This document shows positions 1 through 8,870 of a DNA stretch of 36,923 nucleotides, piece by piece. Made by a program: the position numbers and the translations under genes. The stretch is from a bacterium (GTDB lineage: Bacteria > Pseudomonadota > Alphaproteobacteria > Ferrovibrionales > Ferrovibrionaceae). The notes beneath the pieces were generated by a model, which ran no database searches, was not told where the DNA came from, and saw only the letters and a program-made list of their open reading frames with translations. The stretch spans positions 1-36,923 of the forward strand of contig JALHMN010000020.1 of NCBI GenBank assembly GCA_022844005.1. Reading direction: 5' to 3'. Position 1 is the stretch's first letter; every line of letters starts with the position of its first letter.

Positions 1-1031
1 AGGGCAGGGCGCGAACTGAGAATGCCGCCCAGCAGCCGCCGCCGCGCGCCGGAAGCGTGCCTGAGCGTCCGCGCGCCACCTCTACCCGCGAGGAGCGTGC
101 GCAGGTGGCCAGTGGATTGGCCGCCGATCGCGAAGCCGCGCGCTATACCGACGAGGATCTTCGCGGCCGGCCGGCCGCGCCGGCCTTCTCCGAGCAAGCG
201 CCTGCGGCCCAACCGGCAGCGCCTCCGCCTGCGCCCGCTCCCGCGCCGGCCGCTCGCCAGGTGGCGGCCGTCCCGGTTGCGCCACCTCAGCCCCAGGCGG
301 TGCCGGCTCCCGCGCCAATTCCAATGCCGCAGCCGCTGACCCAGATGCCGAGCCCGCAGCCGCTGCAGCAATCCGCCGTATCGGCGCCTGCGCCGACCAT
401 GCCGCCCGTGCCGATGCCGGGGATCGTTGCCCCGATTCGCGACAGTTCGGCGCTGGACCAATCCTACCGCTCGGCCCTGATGGCATCGGCCGCCACCGTG
501 ACCACGGCACCGGCCAACACCGGTTTTCAGCCGGCCCGGCCGGCTGCGATCGCGACGCCGGCAACGACCGTCCCCAGCAACGTGATGCAGACCTACCAGC
601 AGCCTCCGCTGCCGCCTGTGGCGCTGCCGGCAACGCCGACGGCGGCAGTGCCGCTGGCGCCCATCGCCGCGCGCGGCCTGCCGGGGCCGAATGCTCCGGG
701 CACCTTTGCCAATGCCGGATCGCGCCTCGCGGGACAGATCTCCTTTGGGGCGGGCAGCGTCGGGCTGGGGCGCCGGGACCTCGAGACCGTGAGCACGGTG
801 TTGGCTGAACACAACACGCGGGGCGGCACGATCCGCGTGATCGGCTTCTCTCCGGCTGGCAACAGCGCGCAAAGCAAGCTCAATGCCTTTCGTCTGGCAC
901 AGGAACGGGCCACAGCCGTCGCCAATGCCTTGACGCGCGAGGGGGCCAGGGCGAACTTCGTCTTCGTCGAGGCTCGTACCGACAGGGCGGGAGAACCGGC
1001 AAACCGCGTCGACCTCTACCTCGAGAACTGA
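1..1031 (+). CDS. OmpA-like C-terminal domain protein, 5' end missing
   Basis: The frame is open from the first bases of the window, so the GTG at 57 is probably internal and the true start, presumably with a signal peptide, lies outside. What is visible is a charged segment (about residues 1-45 of the visible frame), then roughly 190 residues very rich in Pro and Ala, which looks like a flexible linker, and a C-terminal domain of about 95 residues that resembles the peptidoglycan-binding OmpA fold (it starts near ISFGAGSVGL and has an RLAQERATAVANAL helix of the kind found in OmpA/MotB domains). Proteins of this layout usually sit in the outer membrane or periplasm and anchor to the cell wall; that role is inferred here. 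It ends 63 bp before the aminotransferase and may be transcribed with it. The domain call is moderate because the OmpA signature (NxxLSxxRA) is replaced by a weaker version. Confidence 0.7.
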   Translation, partial: GRARTENAAQQPPPRAGSVPERPRATSTREERAQVASGLAADREAARYTDEDLRGRPAAPAFSEQAPAAQPAAPPPAPAPAPAARQVAAVPVAPPQPQAVPAPAPIPMPQPLTQMPSPQPLQQSAVSAPAPTMPPVPMPGIVAPIRDSSALDQSYRSALMASAATVTTAPANTGFQPARPAAIATPATTVPSNVMQTYQQPPLPPVALPATPTAAVPLAPIAARGLPGPNAPGTFANAGSRLAGQISFGAGSVGLGRRDLETVSTVLAEHNTRGGTIRVIGFSPAGNSAQSKLNAFRLAQERATAVANALTREGARANFVFVEARTDRAGEPANRVDLYLEN

Positions 1032-1094
1032 TATCCGATAGCTTATCCGGCGGTCGTTCGACTCGGCCGCACCTGTCCCTCTTGGAATTCGGCC

Positions 1095-2309
1095 ATGGAA
1101 GAGTTTCACCGCATCCGTCGACTGCCGCCTTACGTCTTCGAGGAAGTGAACCGGATGAAGGCCGCCGCCCGCGCGGCCAAGGAGGACATCATCGATTTCG
1201 GCATGGGCAATCCCGACATGCCGACGCCGAAACACATCGTCGAAAAGCTGGTGGAGACCGCCCGCGACCCGAAGGCGCACCGCTATTCCATGTCGCGCGG
1301 CATCCCGGGACTACGGAAGGCGCTCTCCGCCTATTACGGCCGCCGGTTTGGAGTCGACATCGACCCGGAGGCGGAGGCGATCGTCACCCTCGGCTCCAAG
1401 GAAGGCCTCGCCAACCTCGCCCAGGCGATAACCTCGCCGGGCGATACCTTCCTGGTGCCGAACCCGAGCTACCCGATTCACCCCTTCGGCTTCATCATCG
1501 CCGGCGCCACGCTCCGCCATGTGCCGATCGGCGAGGGGATCGATTTCATGGCCGGGCTGGAACGGGCGGCGAAGCATTCCGTCCCCGCGCCGGTCGCGCT
1601 CATTGTCAGCTTCCCGGCCAACCCGACCGCGATGACCGTCGATCTCGACTTCTACGGTCAGATCGTCGAATTCGCCCGCGCCCGCAACATGTACGTCATC
1701 TCCGACCTCGCCTATGCGGAGATCTATTTCGGCGACACGCCGCCGCCCTCGATCCTGCAGATCCCCGGTGCCAAGGACGTCGCAATCGAGTTCACCTCGA
1801 TGAGCAAGACCTATGCGATGCCGGGCTGGCGCGTCGGCTTCGCCGCCGGCAACCGGACGCTGATCCGCGCCCTGGGGCGCATCAAATCCTATCTCGACTA
1901 TGGCGCCTTCACACCGATCCAGGTCGCAGCCGCCGCCGCCCTGAACGGCCCCCAGGATTGCGTCGCCGAGATTCGCGCCACCTACAAGGCGCGCCGCGAC
2001 GTGCTGATCCGCGGCCTCTCGCAGGCCGGCTGGGAGGTGCCGAGCCCGGATGCCAGCATGTTCGTCTGGGCACCCATTCCGGAACGCTTCAACAACCTCG
2101 GCTCGCTCGAATTCTCCAAGCGCCTGCTGGCCGAGGCCGGGGTGGCGGTGGCGCCGGGGCTGGGGTTCGGCGAATACGGCGACGGCCATGTCCGCATTGC
2201 GCTGGTCGAGAATGAGCACCGCATCCGCCAGGCCTGCCGCAACATCAAGCGCTTCCTCACCACCGCCGATCCGGCGGATACCTCGTCGACCCGGCGGCTC
2301 GCGTCGTGA
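1095..2309 (+). CDS. alaC: PLP-dependent aminotransferase, AlaC-type (class I/II)
   Basis: This is a 404-residue fold-type I aminotransferase, the usual length for the family. The Schiff-base lysine is K238 in the motif SMSKTYAMPGWRVG, and the GMGNPD and NPSYP motifs near residues 36 and 122 are typical of the AlaC / LL-diaminopimelate aminotransferase-like group. In alphaproteobacteria the ortholog beside homoserine dehydrogenase is normally annotated as alanine (glutamate-pyruvate) transaminase. Its place upstream of hom is consistent with amino-acid metabolism of the aspartate/alanine families. The ATG at 1095 sits at the start of the conserved EEFHRIRRLPPYVF segment; a weak GGA lies about 10 nt upstream. 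The stop overlaps the GTG start of hom by 4 bp (GTGA), which suggests translational coupling. Exact substrate cannot be fixed from sequence. Confidence 0.9.
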   Translation: MEEFHRIRRLPPYVFEEVNRMKAAARAAKEDIIDFGMGNPDMPTPKHIVEKLVETARDPKAHRYSMSRGIPGLRKALSAYYGRRFGVDIDPEAEAIVTLGSKEGLANLAQAITSPGDTFLVPNPSYPIHPFGFIIAGATLRHVPIGEGIDFMAGLERAAKHSVPAPVALIVSFPANPTAMTVDLDFYGQIVEFARARNMYVISDLAYAEIYFGDTPPPSILQIPGAKDVAIEFTSMSKTYAMPGWRVGFAAGNRTLIRALGRIKSYLDYGAFTPIQVAAAAALNGPQDCVAEIRATYKARRDVLIRGLSQAGWEVPSPDASMFVWAPIPERFNNLGSLEFSKRLLAEAGVAVAPGLGFGEYGDGHVRIALVENEHRIRQACRNIKRFLTTADPADTSSTRRLAS

Positions 2310-3601
2310 GCGCGCCGCTTCGCGTTGGGCTCGCCGGTCTCGGGACGGTGGGCGGCGGTGTCGTCCGCCTGCTGGCGGAGCATGCGGACCTGATCGCCGA
2401 AAGGGCCGGACGTTCCATTGTCCTCGCCGCCGCTTCCGCCCGTGACAAGGCCCGCAAGCGCGACCTGCCGCTCGACGGCGCCCGCTGGGTGGACGATGCG
2501 GTTTCGCTCGCCGCCGCTTCGGATGTCGATGTCGTGGTGGAAGTGATCGGTGGCGCCGAAGGTGTCGCGAAGACGCTGACGGAGGCGGCCATCGTCGCCG
2601 GCAAGCCGCTGGTCACCGCCAACAAGGCCATGCTCGCCCTGCACGGCACGGCCCTCGCTCGCCTGGCGGAGGCGAAGGGCGTGCCGATTGCCTGTGAAGC
2701 CGCGGTGGCGGGCGGGATCCCGATCGTCAAGGCACTGCGCGAAGGACTCGCCGCCAACCGGATCAGCCGCGTCTTCGGCATCCTGAACGGCACCTGCAAT
2801 TACATCCTGACCCAGATGCAGACCTCGGGCCGCGGCTTTGCCGATGTGCTCTCCGAGGCACAGGCGCTGGGCTATGCGGAAGCCGATCCGAGCTTCGATG
2901 TCGACGGCATCGATGCGGCGCACAAGCTCGCCGTGCTGGCCGGCATCGCCTTCAACCGCCCGATGGATTTCAGCGCCGTCCATATCGAGGGAATTCGCGC
3001 CGTCGAAGCGGTCGATATCGAATATGCCCGCGACCTCGGTTATCGGATCAAGCTGCTGGCGATCGCCCGCCGCACGGCCACGGGCATCGAACAGCGCGTC
3101 CATCCCTGCATGGTGGCGGCCGATTCGGCCATTGCCCATGTCGACGGTGTCTTCAACGCCGTGGTGGCGGAGGGCGACTTCGTCGACCGCACGATGTATG
3201 TCGGCCGCGGTGCCGGCGCCGGTCCTACCGCTTCCGCCGTGGTCGCCGATCTCATCGACGTCGCCCGCGGTCGTGTCCCGCCGCTGTTCGGCGTCGGCAT
3301 CGCGCGCCTGGCCGACATTCCCGCCTCGCCGATGCGGCGGCATGTCGGCCCGTACTACGTGCGTCTCAATGTCCTCGACCGTCCGGGCGTCATCGCCGAT
3401 GTCGCCGCAATCCTGCGCGATGAGAACATCTCGATCGAATCCATGTTGCAGCGCGCGCGCGCCTTGTCCGGCGAGGCTGTGCCCGTGGTGCTCGTAACGC
3501 ATGAGACCGAGGAAGCGGCGATGCAGCGCGCACTTTCCGCGATCGCCGGTCTGCCGGCGTCGATCGCGGCACCCTGCATGATCCGAATCGAACAGCTCTG
3601 A
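2306..3601 (+). CDS. hom: Homoserine dehydrogenase with C-terminal ACT domain
   Basis: The enzyme reduces aspartate semialdehyde to homoserine with NAD(P)H, the branch point to threonine, methionine and isoleucine. At 431 residues it has the usual length of the monofunctional form. The N-terminal Rossmann motif GLGTVGGG is at residues 11-18, the ANKAMLA segment near 105, the substrate-binding stretch GILNGTCNYIL and ADPSFDVDGIDAAHKLA follow, and an ACT regulatory domain occupies roughly residues 352-431 (starting YYVRLNVLDRPGV). The ACT domain predicts feedback control by an amino acid, commonly threonine. The start is GTG at 2306, overlapping the aminotransferase stop by 4 bp. The gene is followed after 23 bp by glpX, a neighbourhood common in alphaproteobacteria. 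Confidence 0.97.
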   Translation: MSAPLRVGLAGLGTVGGGVVRLLAEHADLIAERAGRSIVLAAASARDKARKRDLPLDGARWVDDAVSLAAASDVDVVVEVIGGAEGVAKTLTEAAIVAGKPLVTANKAMLALHGTALARLAEAKGVPIACEAAVAGGIPIVKALREGLAANRISRVFGILNGTCNYILTQMQTSGRGFADVLSEAQALGYAEADPSFDVDGIDAAHKLAVLAGIAFNRPMDFSAVHIEGIRAVEAVDIEYARDLGYRIKLLAIARRTATGIEQRVHPCMVAADSAIAHVDGVFNAVVAEGDFVDRTMYVGRGAGAGPTASAVVADLIDVARGRVPPLFGVGIARLADIPASPMRRHVGPYYVRLNVLDRPGVIADVAAILRDENISIESMLQRARALSGEAVPVVLVTHETEEAAMQRALSAIAGLPASIAAPCMIRIEQL

Positions 3602-3624
3602 CAAACGAGGAAGGAAACCGCTCC

Positions 3625-4581
3625 ATGGCTAAGGAGACCGGAATTCAGCGCCAATTGACGCTCGAGGCCGTGCGCGTGACCGAGGCGGCGGCGCTTGCCG
3701 CATCCAAGCTGATGGGTCGCGGCGACGAGAAGGCGGCCGACCAGGCCGCCGTCGACGCGATGCGCACGGCGCTGAACAAGCTCGACGTCGTCGGCACCGT
3801 GGTGATCGGCGAGGGCGAACGTGACGAGGCCCCGATGCTCTTCATCGGCGAAAAGGTGGGTGCCGGCACGGGTCCGGCGATCGATATCGCGCTCGATCCG
3901 CTGGAAGGCACGACGCTCACGGCCAAGGGCGGGCCGAGCGCGCTCGCGGTCCTGGCTTTCGCCAATGCCGGTGGCTTCCTGCATGCTCCCGACGTCTACA
4001 TGGACAAGATCGCGGTCGGTGGCGGATTGCCGGAGGGTATCGTCGATCTCGACCGGACACCGGCCGAGAACGTGAAAGCCGTGGCCGCTGCCAAGGGCGT
4101 GGATGTGGGCGATCTGGTCGTCTGCATCCTCGACCGGCCGCGACACGCCGACCTGATCAACGCGGTACGCGCGACCGGCGCCCGCATCCAGCTGATCACC
4201 GACGGCGACGTGGCGGGGGTCATTGCCACCTCCGAGCCGCACACCGGGATCGACATGTATATGGGTTCCGGCGGGGCGCCTGAAGGGGTGCTGGCGGCGG
4301 CGGCCTTGCGCTGCATCGGGGGGCAGATCCAGGGCAGGCTGCTGTTCAGGAACGACGACGAACGCGGTCGCGCGGCCAAGGCCGGGATCAAGGACCTGAA
4401 CCGGAAGTATTCGACCACGGATCTCGCCTCGGGCGAGGTGATCTTCGTGGCAACCGGCGTCACCGACGGCTCGATGCTGAAAGGCGTGCATCGCGTGCCA
4501 GGCGGCATGACGACGGAATCGATCGCCATGCGTGCCTCGACCGGCACGGTGCGGCGCATCGGCGCCTTCCACCGGGGGTGA
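3625..4581 (+). CDS. glpX: Class II fructose-1,6-bisphosphatase
   Basis: GlpX-type phosphatase (318 residues) that hydrolyses fructose-1,6-bisphosphate to fructose-6-phosphate in gluconeogenesis; some family members also act on sedoheptulose-1,7-bisphosphate. Metal- and substrate-binding signatures are intact: GEGERDEAP at residues 62-70 and DPLEGTT at 91-97, and the later GSGGAPEGVLAAAAL segment. A good Shine-Dalgarno (AGGAAGGA) lies upstream of the ATG. No class I Fbp is seen in the window. The gene shares a GTGA overlap with recJ, so glpX and recJ are likely translated from one message with hom and alaC. Confidence 0.97.
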   Translation: MAKETGIQRQLTLEAVRVTEAAALAASKLMGRGDEKAADQAAVDAMRTALNKLDVVGTVVIGEGERDEAPMLFIGEKVGAGTGPAIDIALDPLEGTTLTAKGGPSALAVLAFANAGGFLHAPDVYMDKIAVGGGLPEGIVDLDRTPAENVKAVAAAKGVDVGDLVVCILDRPRHADLINAVRATGARIQLITDGDVAGVIATSEPHTGIDMYMGSGGAPEGVLAAAALRCIGGQIQGRLLFRNDDERGRAAKAGIKDLNRKYSTTDLASGEVIFVATGVTDGSMLKGVHRVPGGMTTESIAMRASTGTVRRIGAFHRG

Positions 4582-6347
4582 CCACGGTCGCCCCCGCTTT
4601 TCTCGGCATCGAACGCTCGGTCAGCGGCCGGCGATGGGTCGCTCGCCAGGGCGATCCGCGCCAGGCTGCCGCCATTGCCCAGCGCCTCGGCCTGCCGGAG
4701 GCGGTGGCCCGCATCCTGGCCGCCCGCGGCGTCGATACGGAGCTGGCTGAGCGCTATCTGGAGCCGCGCCTCCGCGATTGGCTGCCCGACCCCTCGCGTC
4801 TGCGCGACATGGAAACGGCGGCCGGGCGCCTCGCCCAGGCGATCCTGGCGGGCGAGGGGATCGGCATCCTCGGCGACTATGACGTCGACGGCGCCACTTC
4901 CACCGCGGTCCTGACGCGTTTCCTGCGGTCGATGGGGCGTGAGCCCCTGATCCACATTCCCGACCGCCAGCGCGAAGGCTATGGCCCCAACGGGCCGGCG
5001 ATGGAATCGCTGCGCGCCCGGGGAGCCCGCGTGGTCATCACCGTCGATTGCGGCACGCTCGCCTTCGCCCCGCTCGAGATCGCCCGCGGTCTCGGGCTCG
5101 ACGTGCTGGTGGTCGACCATCATCTGGCGGAACCGGCCCTGCCGGCGGCGCTCGCCGTGGTCAATCCCAACCGGCTGGATGAGACGGGCGAGTTCGGCAT
5201 GCTGGCCGCCGTCGGCTGCGCCTTCCTGCTGGTGGTCGCCACCACCCGCGCGCTGCGCCAGACCGGCGCCTTCGCCGATCGCCCCGAACCGGCACTGCTC
5301 GACCTGCTCGATCTCGTCGCCCTCGGCACCGTCTGCGACGTGGTGCCGATGACCGGCGTCAACCGCGCGCTGGTGGGGCAGGGGCTCCGCGTGCTCGGCC
5401 GCCGCGGCAATGTCGGCTTGTCGGCGCTCGCCGATGCGGCGGGAATGACCGCGCGGCCCATGGCCTATCACCTCGGCTTCATCCTCGGCCCCCGGGTCAA
5501 TGCCGGCGGGCGCGTGGGCAAATCCGATCTAGGCGCCCGCCTGCTTTCCACCGACGACCCGGCGGAGGCGGCGGCGATCGCCGAACTACTCTGCAACCTC
5601 AACCGCGAACGCCAGGCGATCGAGGCGGCGGTGGAGGAACAGGCGCTGGGCGCCGTCGCCGGCGTCGACGACGCTGTCGTGGTGATCGCCGGCCAAGCCT
5701 GGCATCCAGGCGTGATCGGCATCGTCGCCGGCCGCCTGAAGGACAAGCTCAGGCGCCCGGTAATCGTCATCGGCCTGGATGGGCGGTCGGGCAAGGGATC
5801 GGGACGCTCGATTTCCGGCGTGGATCTCGGCGCCGCGGTTGTCGCCGCGCATCAGTCGGGGCTGTTGCTGGCAGGCGGCGGCCACGCCATGGCGGCGGGC
5901 CTCAGCATCGAGGCGGACCGGGTAGGAGGCTTCCGGGCATTCATGAACAATCGCCTGGGTCCGGCTGTCGCCGGCCAGGCGGATCGCGAGGCGCTCGGCA
6001 TCGATGCCGCCGTCGCCGTCCGCGGGGCGACACTGGAACTGGTGGAACTGATGGAACGTGCCGGCCCCTACGGTCCGGGTAATCCGAAGCCTCGCCTGGT
6101 GCTGTCCGACGCCCGGGTGGTCTGGCGCGACGTGGTGGGTGAAAAGCATGTCCGCGCCGAATTCATCGCTGCCGACGGCGCCCGGCTTAAGGCGATCGCA
6201 TTCCGGGCCGTGAACACCCCCTTGGGCGAGGCACTTTTGAAGGGCAACGGCGCGCCGATGCACGTCGCGGGAGAGCTTTCCGCCGACGAATGGCGGGGTG
6301 AACGGCGGGTGCAGTTCAGCATCGACGATGTCGCGCCCGTGACCTGA
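4578..6347 (+). CDS. recJ: Single-stranded-DNA-specific 5'-3' exonuclease RecJ
   Basis: RecJ (589 residues, normal length) degrades single-stranded DNA 5' to 3' in recombination and mismatch repair. DHH-family motifs are present: GDYDVDGAT at residues 99-107, VVDHH near 177-181, and the DHHA1 motif GGGHAMAAG near 433. A C-terminal OB-like region follows (from about residue 480; GPYGPGNPKPRLVL is the usual RecJ signature). The start is a GTG at 4578 that overlaps the glpX stop (GTGA). It closes the alaC-hom-glpX-recJ cluster; the next feature is a tRNA gene on the same strand. Confidence 0.97.
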   Translation: MTTVAPAFLGIERSVSGRRWVARQGDPRQAAAIAQRLGLPEAVARILAARGVDTELAERYLEPRLRDWLPDPSRLRDMETAAGRLAQAILAGEGIGILGDYDVDGATSTAVLTRFLRSMGREPLIHIPDRQREGYGPNGPAMESLRARGARVVITVDCGTLAFAPLEIARGLGLDVLVVDHHLAEPALPAALAVVNPNRLDETGEFGMLAAVGCAFLLVVATTRALRQTGAFADRPEPALLDLLDLVALGTVCDVVPMTGVNRALVGQGLRVLGRRGNVGLSALADAAGMTARPMAYHLGFILGPRVNAGGRVGKSDLGARLLSTDDPAEAAAIAELLCNLNRERQAIEAAVEEQALGAVAGVDDAVVVIAGQAWHPGVIGIVAGRLKDKLRRPVIVIGLDGRSGKGSGRSISGVDLGAAVVAAHQSGLLLAGGGHAMAAGLSIEADRVGGFRAFMNNRLGPAVAGQADREALGIDAAVAVRGATLELVELMERAGPYGPGNPKPRLVLSDARVVWRDVVGEKHVRAEFIAADGARLKAIAFRAVNTPLGEALLKGNGAPMHVAGELSADEWRGERRVQFSIDDVAPVT

Positions 6348-6362
6348 CCCTAAACCTCGTGC

Positions 6363-6391
6363 TTGATTTAACGCCTCGCCCCCGATACACC
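6363..6391 (+). promoter_or_regulatory. Possible sigma-70 promoter of the tRNA-Glu gene
   Basis: A TTGATT hexamer at 6363-6368 and a weak TACACC hexamer at 6386-6391 are separated by 17 bp and would place the transcript start about 10 nt before the tRNA. The -10 matches only half of the consensus, so this is tentative; the tRNA could also be co-transcribed from recJ. Confidence 0.35.
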
Positions 6392-6407
6392 CTGCCGTCC
6401 TCTACAC

Positions 6408-6483
6408 GACCCCATCGTCTAGAGGCCTAGGACATCACCCTTTCACGGTGAGGACAGGGGTTCGAATCCCCTTGGGGTCGCCA
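6408..6483 (+). tRNA. tRNA-Glu (anticodon TTC)
   Basis: A full cloverleaf can be drawn. The acceptor stem GACCCCA (6408-6414) pairs perfectly with TGGGGTC (6473-6479). The anticodon stem TCACC/GGTGA (6435-6439 and 6447-6451) encloses the loop CTTTCAC, putting anticodon TTC at 6442-6444. The T arm carries GGTTCGAATCC. The discriminator is G and the CCA tail is encoded (6481-6483). No integrase or repeated 3' end is seen nearby, so it is not an obvious integration site here. Confidence 0.97.
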
Positions 6484-6608
6484 TTTAAATCAGCCACTTA
6501 GCGGATTGATCGGTGTAGAGAAGGTGCCTTCGTCCATCGAATTGACGGGGTGCCGCGTCCGACTCGGATCGGACCCGTCGGCGGCAAAACTCAAGGGAGG
6601 AGGGGCGA

Positions 6609-7613
6609 ATGACCCAGGCAACGCGCATCATTCTGGCCAAGCGGCCGCAGGGCGCCGTGACCGGCGACTGTTTCCGCACCGAAAAGGCGAATCTGCCGGC
6701 GCTGGCCGAGGGGCAGATCCTGGTCGAGACCCTCTATCTGTCGCTCGATCCCTATATGCGACCGCGGATGACGGAACTGAACTCCTACGTCCCGCCATTC
6801 GAGCTCGACAAGCCGCTGACCGGCGGCGGCATCTCCCGCATCGTCGAATCGCGCAATCCGAAATTCGCCGTCGGCGATACCGTCATCGGCGCCGTCGACT
6901 GGGCCACCCACACCGTCCATGACGGCAAGGGGATGCGCAAGATCGATCCGAACGCCGCGCCCTTGCCGGCCCATCTCGGCATCCTCGGCATGCCGGGCTA
7001 CACCGCCTATCACGGCATGATTCGCATGGGGCAGCCGAAGCCGGGCGAAACCGTCTTCGTTTCGGCGGCGACCGGCGCGGTCGGCCAGGTGGCGGGCCAG
7101 TTGGCCAAGCTGAAGGGCGCCCATGTGGTCGGCTGCGCCGGCGACGATGCAAAATGCGCCTACGCGGTGGAGGAACTGGGCTATGACGCCTGCTTCAACC
7201 ACCGGAAGGAGACGGACTACGGGGCGGTTCTCGATCGTCTCTGCCCGGACGGCATCAACGTCGACTTCGAGAATGTGGGTGGCGAGATCTTCCACGCGGT
7301 CTTTGCGCGGATGGCCACCTTCGGGCGTATCGTCATGTGCGGGGCGATCTCCGAGTATCAGGACGAAAAACCGAAGCCCGGCCCCGACAAGATGTTCTCG
7401 ATCATCCAGAAGAGCCTTCGGATCGAGGGCTTCATCGTTTCCAATCATGCCGCAACGATGGACGAGTTCGTGCGCGAGGTGGGGGCGCTGCTCCGCGACG
7501 GCCGGCTGAAGAGCCGCGACAGCATCGTCGATGGCCTGGAACAGGCTCCGGGGGCCTTCATGGGCTTGCTCGAAGGCCGAAACTTCGGGAAACTGATCGT
7601 CAAGGTGAGCTGA
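6609..7613 (+). CDS. NADP-dependent medium-chain oxidoreductase (CurA / leukotriene B4 dehydrogenase-like)
   Basis: A 334-residue zinc-independent MDR-family reductase, related to CurA, 2-alkenal reductases and prostaglandin/leukotriene reductases, which reduce the C=C bond of enones with NADPH. Visible motifs are LYLSLDPYMRPRM near residue 40, GMPGYTAYHGM near 130, the nucleotide-binding SAATGAVGQVAGQLAK around residues 150-165, and VDFENVGGE near 218. Zinc-ligand cysteines of alcohol dehydrogenases are absent, as expected. The ATG at 6609 has a strong purine-rich ribosome site (GGGAGGAGGGG) ending 3-4 nt upstream. It appears to be a single gene; the 125 bp between the tRNA and this start shows only a TTGACG hexamer at 6542 without a convincing -10. 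Confidence 0.9.
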   Translation: MTQATRIILAKRPQGAVTGDCFRTEKANLPALAEGQILVETLYLSLDPYMRPRMTELNSYVPPFELDKPLTGGGISRIVESRNPKFAVGDTVIGAVDWATHTVHDGKGMRKIDPNAAPLPAHLGILGMPGYTAYHGMIRMGQPKPGETVFVSAATGAVGQVAGQLAKLKGAHVVGCAGDDAKCAYAVEELGYDACFNHRKETDYGAVLDRLCPDGINVDFENVGGEIFHAVFARMATFGRIVMCGAISEYQDEKPKPGPDKMFSIIQKSLRIEGFIVSNHAATMDEFVREVGALLRDGRLKSRDSIVDGLEQAPGAFMGLLEGRNFGKLIVKVS

Positions 7614-7695
7614 CTAATATATCGCTTGCTGTCGTCCGTAAGTAGCCTCGCGTCACACGCCGTAACTGCTGCTTTGTCCTCAGAGTGTCGGCCAG

Positions 7696-8184
7696 ATGTC
7701 GGAATGGGTAGCTGTTGCGCAGGCGGCCGGGGACTGGCATCCCAGGATTGCCGCCGTCTTCGACTATTGGCGGTCAATTTCGCCGCCTGACCTCCTGCCC
7801 GGTAGGCAGCATTTCGACCCTTTGCACATACCAAAGCTGATGCCGTATGTGTGGATGCTCGATGTCAGCCGTGACCCTCTGCGGTTCCGCTATCGTCTGG
7901 CGGGCACGCGTGAGGTGCAGACCCTGGGCCGCGATCCGACCGGCGAGTGGCTTGACGACGTTCATCCCGTTCTGAAGACGACGCCCGCGCGTATCGCCCG
8001 CTACATTTTTGTCGTCGACACGGCGCGGCCGACCTGGCGGCGCGGTAACGTCACGTTCATTCACGACAAGGATCATCAGATCGTCGAGAACATCGTTCTC
8101 CCGATGGCCAGGGACGGCAAGACGGTCGATATGCTCTTCTGCTGTTCTGTCCTGTTCGACAAGGATGGCCGAGAAGTCCCATAA
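7696..8184 (+). CDS. PAS_5-type PAS domain protein
   Basis: A 162-residue soluble protein made of little more than one PAS fold of the type found in pfam PAS_5, common in Rhodospirillales. Family-typical segments are PFDYWRS-like DYWRSISPP near residue 24, LPGRQHFDPLHIPKLMPYVWMLDV (an LLPGRxxxDPxxIP signature) and a central RFRYRLAGT at about residues 68-76, where the ligand-binding core begins. No output domain is attached, so it may bind a small ligand or act as an adaptor; function is unknown. A related protein follows at 8272. A GC-rich 6-bp hairpin sits directly after its TAA (8185-8200). Confidence 0.8.
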   Translation: MSEWVAVAQAAGDWHPRIAAVFDYWRSISPPDLLPGRQHFDPLHIPKLMPYVWMLDVSRDPLRFRYRLAGTREVQTLGRDPTGEWLDDVHPVLKTTPARIARYIFVVDTARPTWRRGNVTFIHDKDHQIVENIVLPMARDGKTVDMLFCCSVLFDKDGREVP

Positions 8185-8271
8185 CCCGCCGAGCGGCGGG
8201 ATGCGCGAGAGCACTCCAGGTATGATTGTCCGCTTCGTATCGGTATTGGTTACTGTTGATTGCGGATCGTG

Positions 8272-8868
8272 ATGGAACAGCCGCTGACACGAGGGGGGCG
8301 CCGATTGCCTTACCCCGACTTCCAGATGCCCCCGGCCGCCATTCGATCGGAGGACAGCCGAACCTTCCTCCGCGCTTGGCACAAGTGGCGCGGGGAGCGG
8401 CTGCTCCCGCACCGGGGCGACTTCGTCCTCGCCGACATCAAGCAGCTGTTGCCGCGTCTGCTGCTGCTCGAGGTCCGGTCTCCCACCGAGATCGTGTTCC
8501 GGCTGGCCGGCACCATGGTCCGCGCCCGGGTCGGCGCGGAACTCACCGGCAGAAATTTCATCGATCTGGCGCGCCCGGAGGAGCGGGCGGAGCGGGCGAG
8601 GCTGCTACTGGCGGAGGTTGCCCAGCCCTGCGGTGCCGTGATGATCTATCCACTGGCTTATCCTTCCGGCTTCGACGCCCCCGTCGAGGTGGTTTCGGTG
8701 CCGGTGGAGCCGAACCTGCCGGGGCAGCCGAAACTCGTTCTCGCTCTGTTCACCGAACTCTTTCGGCCGGTGGGGGAAGTGCCGGCGGAGATCGCCGACC
8801 ATCTGCCCTCGGGAAAGAGCGTGAGCTTCTTCGATATCGGCGCCGGTGTGCCGCCGATCACTGCCTGA
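8272..8868 (+). CDS. Second PAS_5-type PAS domain protein
   Basis: A protein of about 198 residues with the same layout as its upstream neighbour: an N-terminal helix (FLRAWHKWRGERLLP), a DIKQLLPRLLLLEV segment and the core EIVFRLAGTMVRARVG, with RLAGT aligning with RLAGT of the first copy. The two are diverged paralogs, sharing motifs but little overall identity. The ATG at 8272 is chosen; a TTG at 8260 and a GTG at 8269 in the same frame are alternatives and no strong Shine-Dalgarno decides between them. No transmembrane or catalytic segment is seen. The stop is 2 bp from the end of a convergent small gene. Confidence 0.75.
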   Translation: MEQPLTRGGRRLPYPDFQMPPAAIRSEDSRTFLRAWHKWRGERLLPHRGDFVLADIKQLLPRLLLLEVRSPTEIVFRLAGTMVRARVGAELTGRNFIDLARPEERAERARLLLAEVAQPCGAVMIYPLAYPSGFDAPVEVVSVPVEPNLPGQPKLVLALFTELFRPVGEVPAEIADHLPSGKSVSFFDIGAGVPPITA

Positions 8869-8870
8869 GA

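Noticed and set aside
57..1031. GTG at 57 as the true start of the first gene
   Set aside because: The frame is open to the window edge and no signal peptide follows the GTG.
6408..6483. tRNA-Glu as an integration site
   Set aside because: No integrase and no repeat of the tRNA 3' end were seen nearby.
8185..8200. 6-bp GC hairpin after the first PAS_5 gene as a terminator
   Set aside because: Short stem and no T tract; could be a minor structure only, so it was not listed as a feature.
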